A DNA stretch of 38,238 nt from Bacillota bacterium. Lineage in GTDB: Bacteria; Bacillota; Clostridia; Acetivibrionales; DUMC01. The stretch's first letter is position 1. Each line of letters opens with the position of its first letter. The DNA lies in contig JABUEW010000032.1 of assembly GCA_013314855.1 (NCBI GenBank), forward strand, positions 1 through 38,238, given 5' to 3'. Below the pieces are notes generated by a model that was not told the DNA's origin, made no database searches, and was given only the letters and a program-made list of their open reading frames with translations. A program made the translations under genes and the position numbers. Shown one piece after another: positions 26,222 to 37,760 of the stretch.

Positions 26222-27992
26222 CTAATCCCACCTCCTTTGATACCAGCTCATTTATCTGCCTATCGAGTTCCATCTCTATCTCAAGAAATACAGTATCAAC
26301 TTCATGTTCCGGAGTATATTTTGCCCTTCCTATCCTCTCTCTTACAGGTATGGAAAAAAGTTCATCAATGCCGGCACCTTTCTTCAATGCTTTTTTACCT
26401 TTATAATAAAAAGCCATTATAAGTTTCAACATCCTGAACTGCTTGTTCAATGACGTATATGTATCAACGTCATGGAATGCATTTTGGTGTAAGTAGTCTT
26501 CACGGATAGAGCGTGCCGCTTCAAGTACAAGCCTTTCGTTTGGTGACAGTGCATCAATACCTACTAGGCGTACAATTTCCTCTAGCTCAGCCTCTTCCTG
26601 GAGCAGTCTCATCACGTCTGCCCTAAGCATACTCCAGTCTCTGGAAACGTTTTGTTCCATCCATTTATCAATTCTGTCAAGATATAAGGAATAACTGTTC
26701 AACCAATTTATTGCTGGAAAATGCCTTCTATAGGCAAGGTTTGCATCAAGCCCCCAAAAAACTTTAATAATTCTTAATGTAGCCTGGGTAACCGGTTCTG
26801 AAAGGTCACCACCAGGAGGTGATACAGCTCCGATAGCTGTAAGTGAGCCTTCTCTTCCGTTTGTACCAAGACTTATAACCCTTCCGGCCCTTTCATAAAA
26901 CTGTGCCAGCCTTGATCCAAGGTAGGCAGGATATCCTTCTTCCCCGGGCATTTCTTCAAGGCGACCGGACATTTCCCTTAAAGCTTCAGCCCAACGAGAA
27001 GTAGAGTCTGCCATTAAAGCCACGCTATACCCCATATCCCTAAAATATTCAGCAATAGTAATGCCTGTGTAAATAGAGGCTTCTCTAGCTGCAACAGGCA
27101 TATCGGAAGTATTTGCAATAAGCACGGTACGTTTCATTAAAGACTCACCGGTCCTTGGGTCTTTTAGTTGAGGGAACTCGAGCAAAACATCAGTCATTTC
27201 ATTGCCGCGTTCTCCACATCCTATATAAACCACTATTTCAGCATCAGCCCATTTAGCCAATTGATGCTGTACCACTGTTTTCCCGCTTCCAAAAGGTCCA
27301 GGTACGGCAGCAACTCCTCCTTTTGCCAGTGGAAACAGTGTATCTATAACCCTCTGACCTGTAATTAAAGGAGTTTCAGGAGGCAGTTTTTCTCTATATG
27401 GCCTCCCTTTACGCACAGGCCATTTCTGAAGCATTGTGAGCTCAACCACATCTCCATTATCCCTCCTTATTTTTGCAACAGGCTGTTCTACTGTAAATTC
27501 ACCTTCATATATTTCTTCAATTACACCTTTAATACCGTAAGGAACCATGATCCTATGTTCAACTATAATAGTTTCTTGTACTTTGCCGATTATATCCCCC
27601 GGATTAACTCTAAGGCCCTTTTCTGCGGTTGGTTCAAAGCGCCATTTTGCTTTCCTGTCAATAGCATTTACTTCTATACCCCTTGTAATATTACTCCCAA
27701 CCATTTCTCTGATTATTTCAAGTGGCCTTTGTATTCCATCATATATTTTCCCTATTAATCCAGGACCTAATTCGACACTCAAAGGTGATCCCATCGATTC
27801 TACAGGTTCTCCTGGACCTAAGCCTGCAGTCTCTTCATAAACTTGTATTGAAGCTTTATCATCATGCATTTCTATAATTTCACCTATTAAACGGTGCTCA
27901 CTTACACGAACCACATCAAACAGGTTAGCATTTCTCATTCCTTCAGCTATTACTAAAGGGCCTGACACTTTTACAATTCTTCCCTTGTCCAT
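26214..27992 (-). CDS. atpA: V-type ATP synthase subunit A (catalytic)
   Basis: Catalytic ATPase subunit of V1; 592 aa, full length. The N-terminal beta-barrel is followed by the non-homologous bulge region (about 115-190) and the P-loop GPFGSGKT at 232-239. Further motifs are [15 protein letters not shown], the [30 protein letters not shown] segment (Walker B aspartate and neighbours) and [18 protein letters not shown]. The ATG at 27992 has AAGGAAGTG upstream. It lies between atpF and atpB. Whether the enzyme makes or hydrolyses ATP in vivo cannot be told from sequence. Confidence 0.98.
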   Translation of the reverse strand: MDKGRIVKVSGPLVIAEGMRNANLFDVVRVSEHRLIGEIIEMHDDKASIQVYEETAGLGPGEPVESMGSPLSVELGPGLIGKIYDGIQRPLEIIREMVGSNITRGIEVNAIDRKAKWRFEPTAEKGLRVNPGDIIGKVQETIIVEHRIMVPYGIKGVIEEIYEGEFTVEQPVAKIRRDNGDVVELTMLQKWPVRKGRPYREKLPPETPLITGQRVIDTLFPLAKGGVAAVPGPFGSGKTVVQHQLAKWADAEIVVYIGCGERGNEMTDVLLEFPQLKDPRTGESLMKRTVLIANTSDMPVAAREASIYTGITIAEYFRDMGYSVALMADSTSRWAEALREMSGRLEEMPGEEGYPAYLGSRLAQFYERAGRVISLGTNGREGSLTAIGAVSPPGGDLSEPVTQATLRIIKVFWGLDANLAYRRHFPAINWLNSYSLYLDRIDKWMEQNVSRDWSMLRADVMRLLQEEAELEEIVRLVGIDALSPNERLVLEAARSIREDYLHQNAFHDVDTYTSLNKQFRMLKLIMAFYYKGKKALKKGAGIDELFSIPVRERIGRAKYTPEHEVDTVFLEIEMELDRQINELVSKEVGLDA

Positions 27993-28009
27993 AGTTAAAT
28001 CACTTCCTT

Positions 28010-28327
28010 TTACTCTGTAAACAATATATTTGCACCTACAGCTTTTTCAACTGATTTTTTTATACCCTGAATACCTATTCCCAAAGAACCTTGATTACCT
28101 GGTATAGGTATAATAGCAGGAATTTTTCTATTTTTATACACATCAATCACAGGCAGTATTTTTGCTGCGATTTGTTCGGTTATATAGATTACGGCATAAT
28201 CCTCCCTTGCTAAAGCATGCAAAATCTTTTCAGCCTCTTCTGAAGAAGCTGCTTGAAACACTGAAAAGCCCATAGCCTTAAATCCAAGAATACTATCCTT
28301 ATCTCCTATCACACCAATTTTATACAT
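28010..28327 (-). CDS. atpF: V-type ATP synthase subunit F (central stalk; Enterococcus NtpG)
   Basis: Small Rossmann-like subunit that binds subunit D in the rotor stalk; 105 aa. The pattern [21 protein letters not shown] at the start and the central [11 protein letters not shown] are typical of the family. The start overlaps the end of atpC by 8 bp, with GGGAG upstream. 17 bp separate it from atpA. Confidence 0.93.
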   Translation of the reverse strand: MYKIGVIGDKDSILGFKAMGFSVFQAASSEEAEKILHALAREDYAVIYITEQIAAKILPVIDVYKNRKIPAIIPIPGNQGSLGIGIQGIKKSVEKAVGANILFTE

Positions 28328-29327
28328 AAGTCTCCCTTAGCCTCTCCCTTATAATATCGGCGGAAATGTTATTAATCTTTCCCACCATTACAATCCTTAC
28401 ATTTTTTAATTCATTTTCCTTTGCTAAAAGATAACCTATCAAGGGTTCTATTCCGAATGTCTTATACTTAACTTTTTTAGCAAAGGCTATCAGGTAATCA
28501 TCAGCCAATTTTTCAAATACAGCAATGCTTCCTGTATTGATAAAACTATCAATCCCTTTTTTGCAAATATTTTCATATGCACTCCCTTTCATAGTATCTA
28601 CAAAGCCCTCCAAAGGTAAATCCATGTTTCTAATGAATATGTTGTTATCAATTTTTCCTCCCGGCATTAAGTTTTTCTGCAAAAATCCAACCGGCATATT
28701 TAACTTTTTAAGTCTTAAAAAAGTTTTAATATTTGTCAAGTCAACAGTTATTTTTAGAAGTTCTTTTATAAAACTTATTTCCAAATTATTTGCCAATTCA
28801 ACCACATGCTTAAAATATGCCCTGTCCAATATCAAATCAATTTGTTGAGGGTCATGGGTCCTGTTAAATGTATCTATACACTCTTCTATAGCCTCTTTCA
28901 TGTAAAAGGACAATTGTTCAAAATCCCTTTCCCTTATCATCATTTTCAAATTTGTAGCCGGTATGCTCACCGATTCCAGCAGGTTGGTATTATCTTCAAT
29001 ACCCAAAAACTCTGATTTTAATATAACCTTGATATTATGATAATCATTATTTAACAGAAATATATCAAATACTTTAGATTCATCAGTAAGTTCTCTTAAT
29101 AGCCTATAAAGCTTTTTTTGCTCTTCTCTGAGCAATTTTTCATATTCATAAGCTTTACCTGTTATATCGGTAGCAGATTCGTCATATCCGGCTTCAACCA
29201 GTATTTTTAAAGCTTCGCCGGGAGTTTTTGAATCTATCATCCGGTCAAACTTTCCCTTATCCAGCAATCTCTTTTCAATTACTCTAATTCTTCCTATACC
29301 GTAAGCAAATTGAGTTTCAACAGGCAA
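28320..29327 (-). CDS. atpC: V-type ATP synthase subunit C (rotor cap, d-type)
   Basis: Socket protein that couples the V1 central stalk to the membrane rotor ring; about 335 aa, mostly alpha-helical. N-terminal FAYGIGRIRVIEKRLLD and the DYHNIKVILKSEF and RAYFKHVVELA-like helices fit the AC39/subunit C family. A TTG at 29327 is preferred since GGAGG lies 8 nt before it; an ATG five codons upstream has no ribosome binding site. It follows atpE closely and overlaps atpF. Confidence 0.92.
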   Translation of the reverse strand: MPVETQFAYGIGRIRVIEKRLLDKGKFDRMIDSKTPGEALKILVEAGYDESATDITGKAYEYEKLLREEQKKLYRLLRELTDESKVFDIFLLNNDYHNIKVILKSEFLGIEDNTNLLESVSIPATNLKMMIRERDFEQLSFYMKEAIEECIDTFNRTHDPQQIDLILDRAYFKHVVELANNLEISFIKELLKITVDLTNIKTFLRLKKLNMPVGFLQKNLMPGGKIDNNIFIRNMDLPLEGFVDTMKGSAYENICKKGIDSFINTGSIAVFEKLADDYLIAFAKKVKYKTFGIEPLIGYLLAKENELKNVRIVMVGKINNISADIIRERLRETYV

Positions 29328-29366
29328 ATGTTTTACCTCCATTTCATTTATTACAGGAATGCTCTT

Positions 29367-29978
29367 CTATTCAAAGAGCATTTTTACTATTTCTGATTCA
29401 ATCTCATTGTATCTCATTCTCATAATAGCTTCAAAGGAATTGTTCATCTCTATATTTCCGGATCTTAAAATAAAACCTCCGTTAATATTTGCCGTCTCCT
29501 CTGAAAGCTTTACATTACCGTTAATATTCTTTTCTTTAAGTTTTTTATTAATTATACCTATAAAACCATCACCCAGCCTGGACTTATCTCTTTCTGACAG
29601 AATTATTTCCTCATCACCTTTTTTCACTGAATTCAAAACCATATCGGTAATTATCTCCATGTAGCGTTCAGGAGGTAATGAATTTAAAGTTTTTATGGCC
29701 TGTTCAAATACCGAGGCTATAATTTCCTGCTTTGCCTTAAGTTTTATTTTCCTTGCCTCAAGCTCTGCAACGGCAATTAACCTTTTCTTTCGCTCTTCAG
29801 CTTCTTTTTTTGCATTTTCAATAATTATATTTTTCTTTTTTTCCGCTTCATTCTTAGCTGAGTTTATAATATCAGCCGCCTGTTTCTCTGCCTGTTCAAT
29901 ATTATTTTGGGCCTGGAGGCGGGCATCCTCTAAAATTTTATTTACAATTCTTTCTGCTCCTTCCATCCGGAACAACAC
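29367..29978 (-). CDS. atpE: V-type ATP synthase subunit E (peripheral stalk)
   Basis: Stator subunit that pairs with the H/G-type subunit to form the peripheral stalk; up to 203 aa. Residues about 10-90 are a long Glu/Lys/Ala-rich helix (AEKQAADIINSAKNEAEKKKN), and the C-terminal domain ends with GGFILRSGNIEMNNSFEAIM, a family signature. The start is uncertain: GTG at 29978, the TTG next to it (AAGG 5 nt upstream) or the ATG at 29966 are possible; the first gives the length stated. Confidence 0.92.
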   Translation of the reverse strand: MLFRMEGAERIVNKILEDARLQAQNNIEQAEKQAADIINSAKNEAEKKKNIIIENAKKEAEERKKRLIAVAELEARKIKLKAKQEIIASVFEQAIKTLNSLPPERYMEIITDMVLNSVKKGDEEIILSERDKSRLGDGFIGIINKKLKEKNINGNVKLSEETANINGGFILRSGNIEMNNSFEAIMRMRYNEIESEIVKMLFE

Positions 29979-29991
29979 ATCCTTCTATTAT

Positions 29992-32429
<2,438 letters not shown>

Positions 32430-32452
<23 letters not shown>

Positions 32453-32765
32453 GGATTTTCACTACCCTTTCGATGACCAAGTCAACAACCCTACTGATTT
32501 TTGGTTCAACTTCTTTCTTAATAAATTGCCCCTCTTCTTCAGCTCTTACATATATTTCCTGTATCTCTCTTTGAGCATCCCCTTCTTTATTTTTAATAAT
32601 TTCGTGAGCTTCCTTTTCTCCTTTTTCCAATGCATTTTCAAGAATTATTTGTTTTTGCTTTTCTGCATTTGATATAATATCCCGCGCACGGGAAACAGAA
32701 TCTTCAATAATTTTTTCCGCGTCTTGCTCCGCTTTCTTTACAGCCTTTATTATATCAAGAGTCAT
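32430..32765 (-). CDS. atpH: V-type ATP synthase subunit H (peripheral stalk partner of E)
   Basis: 111-aa, almost wholly alpha-helical and highly charged (AEQDAEKIIEDSVSRARDIISNAE); a coiled-coil stator subunit equivalent to Thermus subunit G and Enterococcus NtpF. It is the first gene of the V-ATPase operon; AGGTGG precedes the ATG at 32765. Sequence alone is low-complexity, so the call depends on position upstream of atpI and on length. Confidence 0.88.
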
Positions 32766-32802
32766 TAAAATCCACCACCTGGCAACAATGTTATAATTAC
32801 TT

Positions 32803-32846
32803 TTAATAATATAATATTTACATACTTAATAATATAATTTACATGC
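32803..32846. repeat. Imperfect tandem repeat in the V-ATPase operon leader
   Basis: A 23-bp unit (TTAATAATATAATATTTACATAC, given here by its ends TTAATAATA at 32803 and TTTACATAC ending 32825) is followed directly by a 21-bp near-copy at 32826-32846 ending TTTACATGC. It lies in the 5' untranslated leader of atpH. Confidence 0.7.
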
Positions 32847-32854
32847 TTCTTTAT

Positions 32855-32883
32855 ATAATACATTTTTTTGCAAAATTTTGCAA
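32855..32883 (-). promoter_or_regulatory. Putative V-ATPase operon promoter with overlapping palindrome
   Basis: On the minus strand TTGCAA (32883-32878) and TATTAT (32860-32855) are exactly 17 bp apart. The perfect 16-bp palindrome TTGCAAAATTTTGCAA (32868-32883) covers the -35 element and much of the spacer, a typical place for an operator. The leader to atpH would be about 80 nt. The regulator is unknown. Confidence 0.55.
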
Positions 32884-33006
32884 CCATCCTAGATGTCTTA
32901 AAAAAATTAAAAAGTATTTATATTTTTTAAATAATATGTTAATATCTACATTGAAGCATAAAGAAGCTTTCAATTAACAATACATACAGACAAGGAGTGA
33001 AAAATA

Positions 33007-33753
33007 ATGAGTAAAGTGGGTTTACAATTATATTCTATAAGAGAATTGACTCAAAAAGATTTTTTCGGTACTCTTGAGCAGGTAGGGAAAATTGGGTATG
33101 ACGGAGTGGAATTCGCAGGTTTCTTCGACGCTTCCGCCAAAGAATTAAAAAAAGTACTTGATAGCTCAGGTCTTGAAGCCTGTGGAAGTCATACCGGTAT
33201 AAATTTACTTACAGACAAATTAGAAGAGGTTATTGAGTACAATCTTGAAATCAATAACTCTTACATAATTTGTCCCGGCCTTCCTCAAGAAATGAGAAAT
33301 AGTGCCGATGCATGGAAAAGGACCGCTGACCTTTTCAATAAAATCGGTATGAAGTGTAAAGAAAACGGTATTCAATTCGGATACCACAACCATTCCATAG
33401 AATTTGAAAAGTTCAATGGAGAATATGGCTTTGACATTCTTGCTCAAAACACCCAAGCTGAGCTGGTATGCCTTCAAATTGATACTTATTGGGTAGAATA
33501 CGCAGGACTTAAATCGGTCGATTTTATGAAAAAGTACCCGGATCGCCTTCCCCTTCTTCATATTAAAGAAATGAAGAGTTTTGAAGATAAAAGATGCACG
33601 GAAGTCGGTAAAGGAGTAATGGATTTTAAGGAAATAATCAGGTTGGGTAAAGAATATGGTACTATATGGTATATTGTTGAGCAAGAAAATTTTGACATAC
33701 CATATCTGCAGAGTATTGAGGAAAGCTTAAAATACTTAAGAAGTATATTATAA
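33007..33753 (+). CDS. Sugar phosphate isomerase/epimerase (xylose isomerase-like TIM barrel)
   Basis: 248 aa, one AP-endonuclease-2 TIM-barrel domain. Metal-binding residues expected for the family are visible: Glu132 region (GYHNHSIEFE), Asp159 (LQIDTYW), His185 (LLHIKEM) and Glu225 (IVEQE). The N-terminus VGLQLYSIR is typical of the IolE/ketose-epimerase-like members. The true substrate is unknown. AAGGAGTG precedes the ATG at 33007. 61 bp downstream lies a Gfo/Idh/MocA dehydrogenase, a pairing common in inositol and rare-sugar catabolism, so both probably act on the same sugar. It is divergent from the V-ATPase operon. Confidence 0.88.
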   Translation: MSKVGLQLYSIRELTQKDFFGTLEQVGKIGYDGVEFAGFFDASAKELKKVLDSSGLEACGSHTGINLLTDKLEEVIEYNLEINNSYIICPGLPQEMRNSADAWKRTADLFNKIGMKCKENGIQFGYHNHSIEFEKFNGEYGFDILAQNTQAELVCLQIDTYWVEYAGLKSVDFMKKYPDRLPLLHIKEMKSFEDKRCTEVGKGVMDFKEIIRLGKEYGTIWYIVEQENFDIPYLQSIEESLKYLRSIL

Positions 33754-33814
33754 ATGTAAAAATGCCATATTATTGATCTACTATTATAAACCAAAAAGGA
33801 TTGGGGTGTTTTGA

Positions 33815-34861
33815 ATGAAAAATGGCAAAGTAAGAGTCGGGATTATAGGGGCCGGAAACATCGCCCAAAATGCGCATATACCTTCATATTTGAAGCAAAA
33901 GGACGTAGAAATAATTGCAGTTTGCGATATTAATGAATCAAGGGCAAAGGAAGTTGCGAATAAATATGACATAAAGTATGTTACATCAAGTTTCCAGGAA
34001 CTCATTTCTATTGAAGAAGTAGATGCAGTAAGCATTTGTACGGGAAATAATTTTCATCAACCGGCTGCTGTCGCTGCGGCAAATGCAGGTAAACATATAC
34101 TTTGCGAAAAGCCGATGGCAATGAATGTCGAAGAAGCCGAATCCATGCTCAGAGCCGCAAAGGAAAATAATATTATATTTATGATGGGATTTGTTAACAG
34201 ATTCCGGGCAGACAGTAAAGTTATTAAAGCATTGTCCGATGCGGGGAAATTTGGAGATATTTATTCTGCAAAAGCCTGCTGGTTAAGAAGAAGAGGAACT
34301 CCCCTTGGATGGTTTACCAACCTTTCAAAGTCCGGTGGCGGTCCTGTTATTGATATCGGGGTCCATGTAATTGATCTGGCATGGTACTTTATGGGCAAAC
34401 CAAAACCTGTAAGAGTCAGTGCAGTTACATATAATAAAATTGGAAATTATCAGACTAAGGGTGTATCAAGATGGACTGCCCTGGATACCGACAACTTGGT
34501 GTTCGAAACTGAAGACTCTGCCTCCGGATTAATAAGGTTTGATAATGGTGCATCCATGTCTTTTGAAGTGAGTTGGGCAATTAACACCAAAGATACAGGC
34601 ATGTATACCCAAATATTCGGGTCAAAAGCAGGAGCCAGGATCAACCCTCTTGAAATATACAGTGAAGAAGAAAACTACCTGATGGATTCTACACCTATAG
34701 TAAGGGATGAAAATGCTTTCGACAACCAAATAAGACATTTTATTGATTGTGTAAAAGAAGGAAAGCAACCAATATCTCCTGCCGAAGACGGGTACCTGGT
34801 ACAAAAAATTCTTAACGGTATCTACGACTCTGCGAAACTGGGCAAGGAAGTTGAATTATAA
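33815..34861 (+). CDS. Gfo/Idh/MocA-family NAD(P)-dependent oxidoreductase
   Basis: 348 aa. The N-terminal Rossmann fold has GIIGAGNIAQNAH (9-21) and the conserved E-K-P at 98-100, with Lys99 as the likely catalytic residue. The C-terminal alpha/beta substrate domain carries GGGPVIDIGVHVIDLAWYFMG with Asp180 and His184. Relatives oxidise inositol, glucose or other sugar derivatives. GGGGTG lies 7 nt before the ATG. It is probably co-transcribed with the isomerase-like gene upstream and ends at a clear terminator. Substrate cannot be assigned. Confidence 0.93.
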   Translation: MKNGKVRVGIIGAGNIAQNAHIPSYLKQKDVEIIAVCDINESRAKEVANKYDIKYVTSSFQELISIEEVDAVSICTGNNFHQPAAVAAANAGKHILCEKPMAMNVEEAESMLRAAKENNIIFMMGFVNRFRADSKVIKALSDAGKFGDIYSAKACWLRRRGTPLGWFTNLSKSGGGPVIDIGVHVIDLAWYFMGKPKPVRVSAVTYNKIGNYQTKGVSRWTALDTDNLVFETEDSASGLIRFDNGASMSFEVSWAINTKDTGMYTQIFGSKAGARINPLEIYSEEENYLMDSTPIVRDENAFDNQIRHFIDCVKEGKQPISPAEDGYLVQKILNGIYDSAKLGKEVEL

Positions 34862-34923
34862 GGAAGTTAAATTATAGAGCAGTAGTTCTTTAATATAACA
34901 CCTAATATAACACTGGCACACAC

Positions 34924-34960
34924 AAGAGACAGGTAGACTTAAAAAGTTCGCCTGTCTCTT
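34924..34960 (+). terminator. Rho-independent terminator of the isomerase-dehydrogenase pair
   Basis: AAGAGACAGG (34924-34933) pairs with CCTGTCTCTT (34951-34960); inside it ACTT and AAGT can pair further. TTCCATTTTTT follows on the plus strand, about 60 bp after the dehydrogenase stop. Confidence 0.85.
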
Positions 34961-35064
34961 TTCCATTTTTTATCACAAATAAATTTCTTTTTTATGCACA
35001 ATTTAATAATAACTTGTTTTCTATCATCAAACCTAATATTATATTAATTGGGGAGGATTAGCAT

Positions 35065-35385
35065 ATGTACCGTCATGTGCATCATTTTAAAATAGAATCG
35101 ATTATGGTGCGGGGTCATTACCACCGGTTAATTGGATACACCAAATACTTAATTGGTGCAGGCAGGTTTCATTTTCACTTTTACTCCGGCGTATCCACTT
35201 ATACAGACCATACCCACTATTTTTCAGGTGTAACCGGCCTGCCTGTAAAAACAGAAAACGGACATATACATAAAATTGAAGGTTTGCTGGAACTAAACAG
35301 TTTTCACGAACATAAATTTAATGGACATACATTTGAAGAAATATCCTACTCCCAGGGAAAAAAGACCAGGGAAGCCCTTATTTGA
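35065..35385 (+). CDS. YmaF-family histidine-rich protein
   Basis: 106 aa with 14 histidines, arranged as H-x-H pairs (GHYH, FHFH, DHTH, GHIH, FHEH) with FSGVTG-type turns between them. This matches the YmaF family of Firmicutes, whose function is unknown; the paired histidines suggest metal binding. No signal peptide or membrane helix is seen. GGGGAGG lies 8 nt before the ATG. Its 3' end overlaps by 8 bp the end of the convergent oxidoreductase gamma-subunit gene. Confidence 0.75.
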   Translation: MYRHVHHFKIESIMVRGHYHRLIGYTKYLIGAGRFHFHFYSGVSTYTDHTHYFSGVTGLPVKTENGHIHKIEGLLELNSFHEHKFNGHTFEEISYSQGKKTREALI

Positions 35386-35926
35386 CCCCGTAACCCATCC
35401 CTGCTTCCAATGCTTTTATTTCTTCGGGTATCATATAATGCTTTTTTTCAGGAAGAATATACTTCAACGCCTCAACAAAATTCTCTTTAGAAACTATATT
35501 TGTTTTAGCAATTAATTTTCCGAGGAGAATAATATTTGCATAAGTAAGATTTCCCATTTCCGATGCTATCATTGTAGCGGGAACCTGGTATGCTTCCAAA
35601 TCTGTCCGTTCTGGCTTTTTAGAAACCAGAGAGCTATCAACAATAACAATCCCTCCAGGCACAACAACTTTTTCAAATTTTTCCAATGATGGGCTATTCA
35701 TTACAATTAATGAAGTTGCACTATTCAAAATTGGTGAACCTACAGGCTCATCAGATATAATTACATGACAGTTAGCGGTACCGCCTCTCATTTCCGGTCC
35801 ATAAGACGGTAACCATGATACATTCCTACCCTCCAGCATTCCCGCATAAGCAAGTATTCTACCTGCAGACAATATACCCTGGCCTCCAAATCCTGCTATA
35901 ATGATCTCTTGATGTATTGTCATCAT
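35378..35926 (-). CDS. 2-oxoacid:ferredoxin oxidoreductase, gamma subunit
   Basis: 182 aa, full-length gamma domain (POR_C family). The start holds IIIAGFGGQGILSAGRIL, and SYGPEMRGGTANCHVIISD is the second family signature. Last gene of the delta-alpha-beta-gamma operon; its start codon overlaps the beta stop (TAATG). The complex oxidatively decarboxylates a 2-oxoacid to an acyl-CoA and reduces ferredoxin. Subunit order and type fit the branched-chain 2-oxoacid (Vor) or 2-oxoglutarate (Kor) enzymes; sequence reading cannot choose between them. Confidence 0.92.
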   Translation of the reverse strand: MMTIHQEIIIAGFGGQGILSAGRILAYAGMLEGRNVSWLPSYGPEMRGGTANCHVIISDEPVGSPILNSATSLIVMNSPSLEKFEKVVVPGGIVIVDSSLVSKKPERTDLEAYQVPATMIASEMGNLTYANIILLGKLIAKTNIVSKENFVEALKYILPEKKHYMIPEEIKALEAGMGYGVK

Positions 35927-36672
35927 TACACCTCCAAATCTTTACCCTTGTAATTTCCAAGGGGATATACCGGTATCATGTTGTCCCTTATCCATGATAA
36001 AGCTTTAACAGGGTTCATTCCCCAATTTGTGGGACAAGAGGATAGTACCTCGACAATAGAAAAACCCATATTTGCCAATTGCACCTGGAAAGCTTTTTTT
36101 ATAGCCTTTTTTGCGTTTATAATATTTTTAATATCATGGGTAGATACCCTTTCAATAAAAGCAGCTCCCTCAATAGTAGCCAGCATTTCACAGACCTTTA
36201 TGGGGAAACCGTGTAATTCAGGTTTACGCCCATAAGGGGTTGTAGTCGTAACCTGGTCTATTAAAGTAGTAGGTGCCATTTGCCCGGATGTCATACCATA
36301 AATAGCATTGTTTATAAAAATTGTTGTTATTTTCTCTCCTCTTGCAGCAGAATGCACAATCTCCGCAGTACCTATGGCTGCAAGGTCACCGTCTCCCTGG
36401 TATGTAAATACAACATTTTCAGGGTTAACTCTCTTTATTCCTGTAGCAACAGCAGGAGCCCTTCCATGGGCAGCCTGAACCATATCGCAATTAAAATATT
36501 CGTAATTATTATAACTGCATCCAACAGAAGAAACACCTATAGTCCTACCCTCAATTCCCAACTCATCTATAGCCTCAGCCACAAGCCTGTGTATAATTCC
36601 ATGGGTGCATCCGGGGCAGTAATGCATGGATACATCCTTTAATGCATGCGGTCGTTTAAAAACAGCCTTCAT
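35926..36672 (-). CDS. 2-oxoacid:ferredoxin oxidoreductase, beta subunit (TPP-binding)
   Basis: About 248 aa. The thiamine diphosphate motif GDGDLAAIGTAEIVHSAARGEKITTIFINN (93-122) is complete. Cysteines at HYCPGCTHG (19 and 22) and VGCSYNNYEYFNCD are placed as in beta subunits that bind a 4Fe-4S cluster. ATG at 36672 has GGGAGGAG upstream; five further codons are open but would overlap the ribosome binding site. It follows the alpha subunit almost without a gap. Confidence 0.93.
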   Translation of the reverse strand: MKAVFKRPHALKDVSMHYCPGCTHGIIHRLVAEAIDELGIEGRTIGVSSVGCSYNNYEYFNCDMVQAAHGRAPAVATGIKRVNPENVVFTYQGDGDLAAIGTAEIVHSAARGEKITTIFINNAIYGMTSGQMAPTTLIDQVTTTTPYGRKPELHGFPIKVCEMLATIEGAAFIERVSTHDIKNIINAKKAIKKAFQVQLANMGFSIVEVLSSCPTNWGMNPVKALSWIRDNMIPVYPLGNYKGKDLEV

Positions 36673-36686
36673 GTGTACTCCTCCCA

Positions 36687-37745
36687 TTATTTTTTAATAA
36701 TCCTCTTTATTTCATCAAGAATCTCCCTTTGGGTAGGAAGCATTCCGCCCATCCTACCATAAAAATATGTCTCATTTTTACCATTAAGGGCAAGCTTTAC
36801 ATCTTCAAGCATTTGGCCTGCATTAAGCTCTACAGTCAAGAAAGCTTTTGGGACTTGGGCATATTTCTCAAAGGCTTCGTTTGGAAAAGGCCACAGAGTT
36901 ATCGGCCTGATAAGCCCAACTTTAATCCCTTCTTTTTCTGCCATTTTTATAACATTTTTTACTATCCTGGCCACTGTACCGAAAGCTGATACAATAATAT
37001 CTGCGCCTTCACAGTTAAAAACTTCAACACGAACCTCTTTCTCTTCAATTATCTTATATTTCTGCTGCAGCTTTTGATTGTGCTTTTCCAAAACTTCAGG
37101 ATTTATATAAATAGATGTTATAACATTATTTTCCCTTTTCATTCTTGTGCCTGTAACAGCCCAATTCTTATCAACAGTAATAATTTCTTCTTTTTCTTTG
37201 AATTCTACAGTTTCCATCATCTGGCCTAATACACCGTCACCCATTATCATTGCAATTATCCTATACTTATCTGCAATATTAAAGGCTTCAACAGTTAGTT
37301 CATACAATTCTTGCACACTGCATGGAGCCAATACAACCATTTTGTAGTCCCCATGTCCTCCGCCTTTGACAGCCTGGAAATAATCACATTGGGCAGGTAG
37401 TATACCTCCAAGTCCTGGGCCGCACCTGACTATATTTACAATAACAGCCGGCAGTTCCGCGCCGGATATATAGGAAATACCTTCCTGCTTCAAACTGATT
37501 CCCGGACTGGAAGACGATGTCATAACCCGCGCCCCTGCCGAAGCTGCGCCATATACCATATTAATAGCGGCGATTTCACTTTCCGCCTGAAGGAATGTGC
37601 CGCCTACTTCCGGCATTCTCTTTGCGAAATAATGAGCAATTTCAGTTTGAGGAGTTATAGGATAACCGAAATAAAACCTACACCCTGCTCTTATTGCAGC
37701 TTCAGCTATTACTTCATTTCCTTTCATTAAAAGTTTTTCTCCCAT
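36687..37745 (-). CDS. 2-oxoacid:ferredoxin oxidoreductase, alpha subunit (VorB/KorA-like)
   Basis: 352 aa. The pyrimidine-binding domain opens with GNEVIAEAAIRAGCRFYFGYPITPQTEI, and AESEIAAINMVYGAASAGARVMTSSSSPGISL follows. The later ILPAQCDYFQAVKGGGHGDY and the C-terminal transketolase-like domain (RPITLWPFP) are complete. The length fits the four-subunit type with a separate gamma domain. AAGGGGGAC precedes the ATG; the ferredoxin-like delta gene lies 15 bp upstream. Confidence 0.93.
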   Translation of the reverse strand: MGEKLLMKGNEVIAEAAIRAGCRFYFGYPITPQTEIAHYFAKRMPEVGGTFLQAESEIAAINMVYGAASAGARVMTSSSSPGISLKQEGISYISGAELPAVIVNIVRCGPGLGGILPAQCDYFQAVKGGGHGDYKMVVLAPCSVQELYELTVEAFNIADKYRIIAMIMGDGVLGQMMETVEFKEKEEIITVDKNWAVTGTRMKRENNVITSIYINPEVLEKHNQKLQQKYKIIEEKEVRVEVFNCEGADIIVSAFGTVARIVKNVIKMAEKEGIKVGLIRPITLWPFPNEAFEKYAQVPKAFLTVELNAGQMLEDVKLALNGKNETYFYGRMGGMLPTQREILDEIKRIIKK

Positions 37746-37760
37746 TAAATCCAGTCCCCC

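Noticed and set aside
33220-33684. 154-codon minus-strand frame opposite the sugar isomerase-like gene
   Set aside because: Mirror of a conserved TIM-barrel gene; no start signal of its own.
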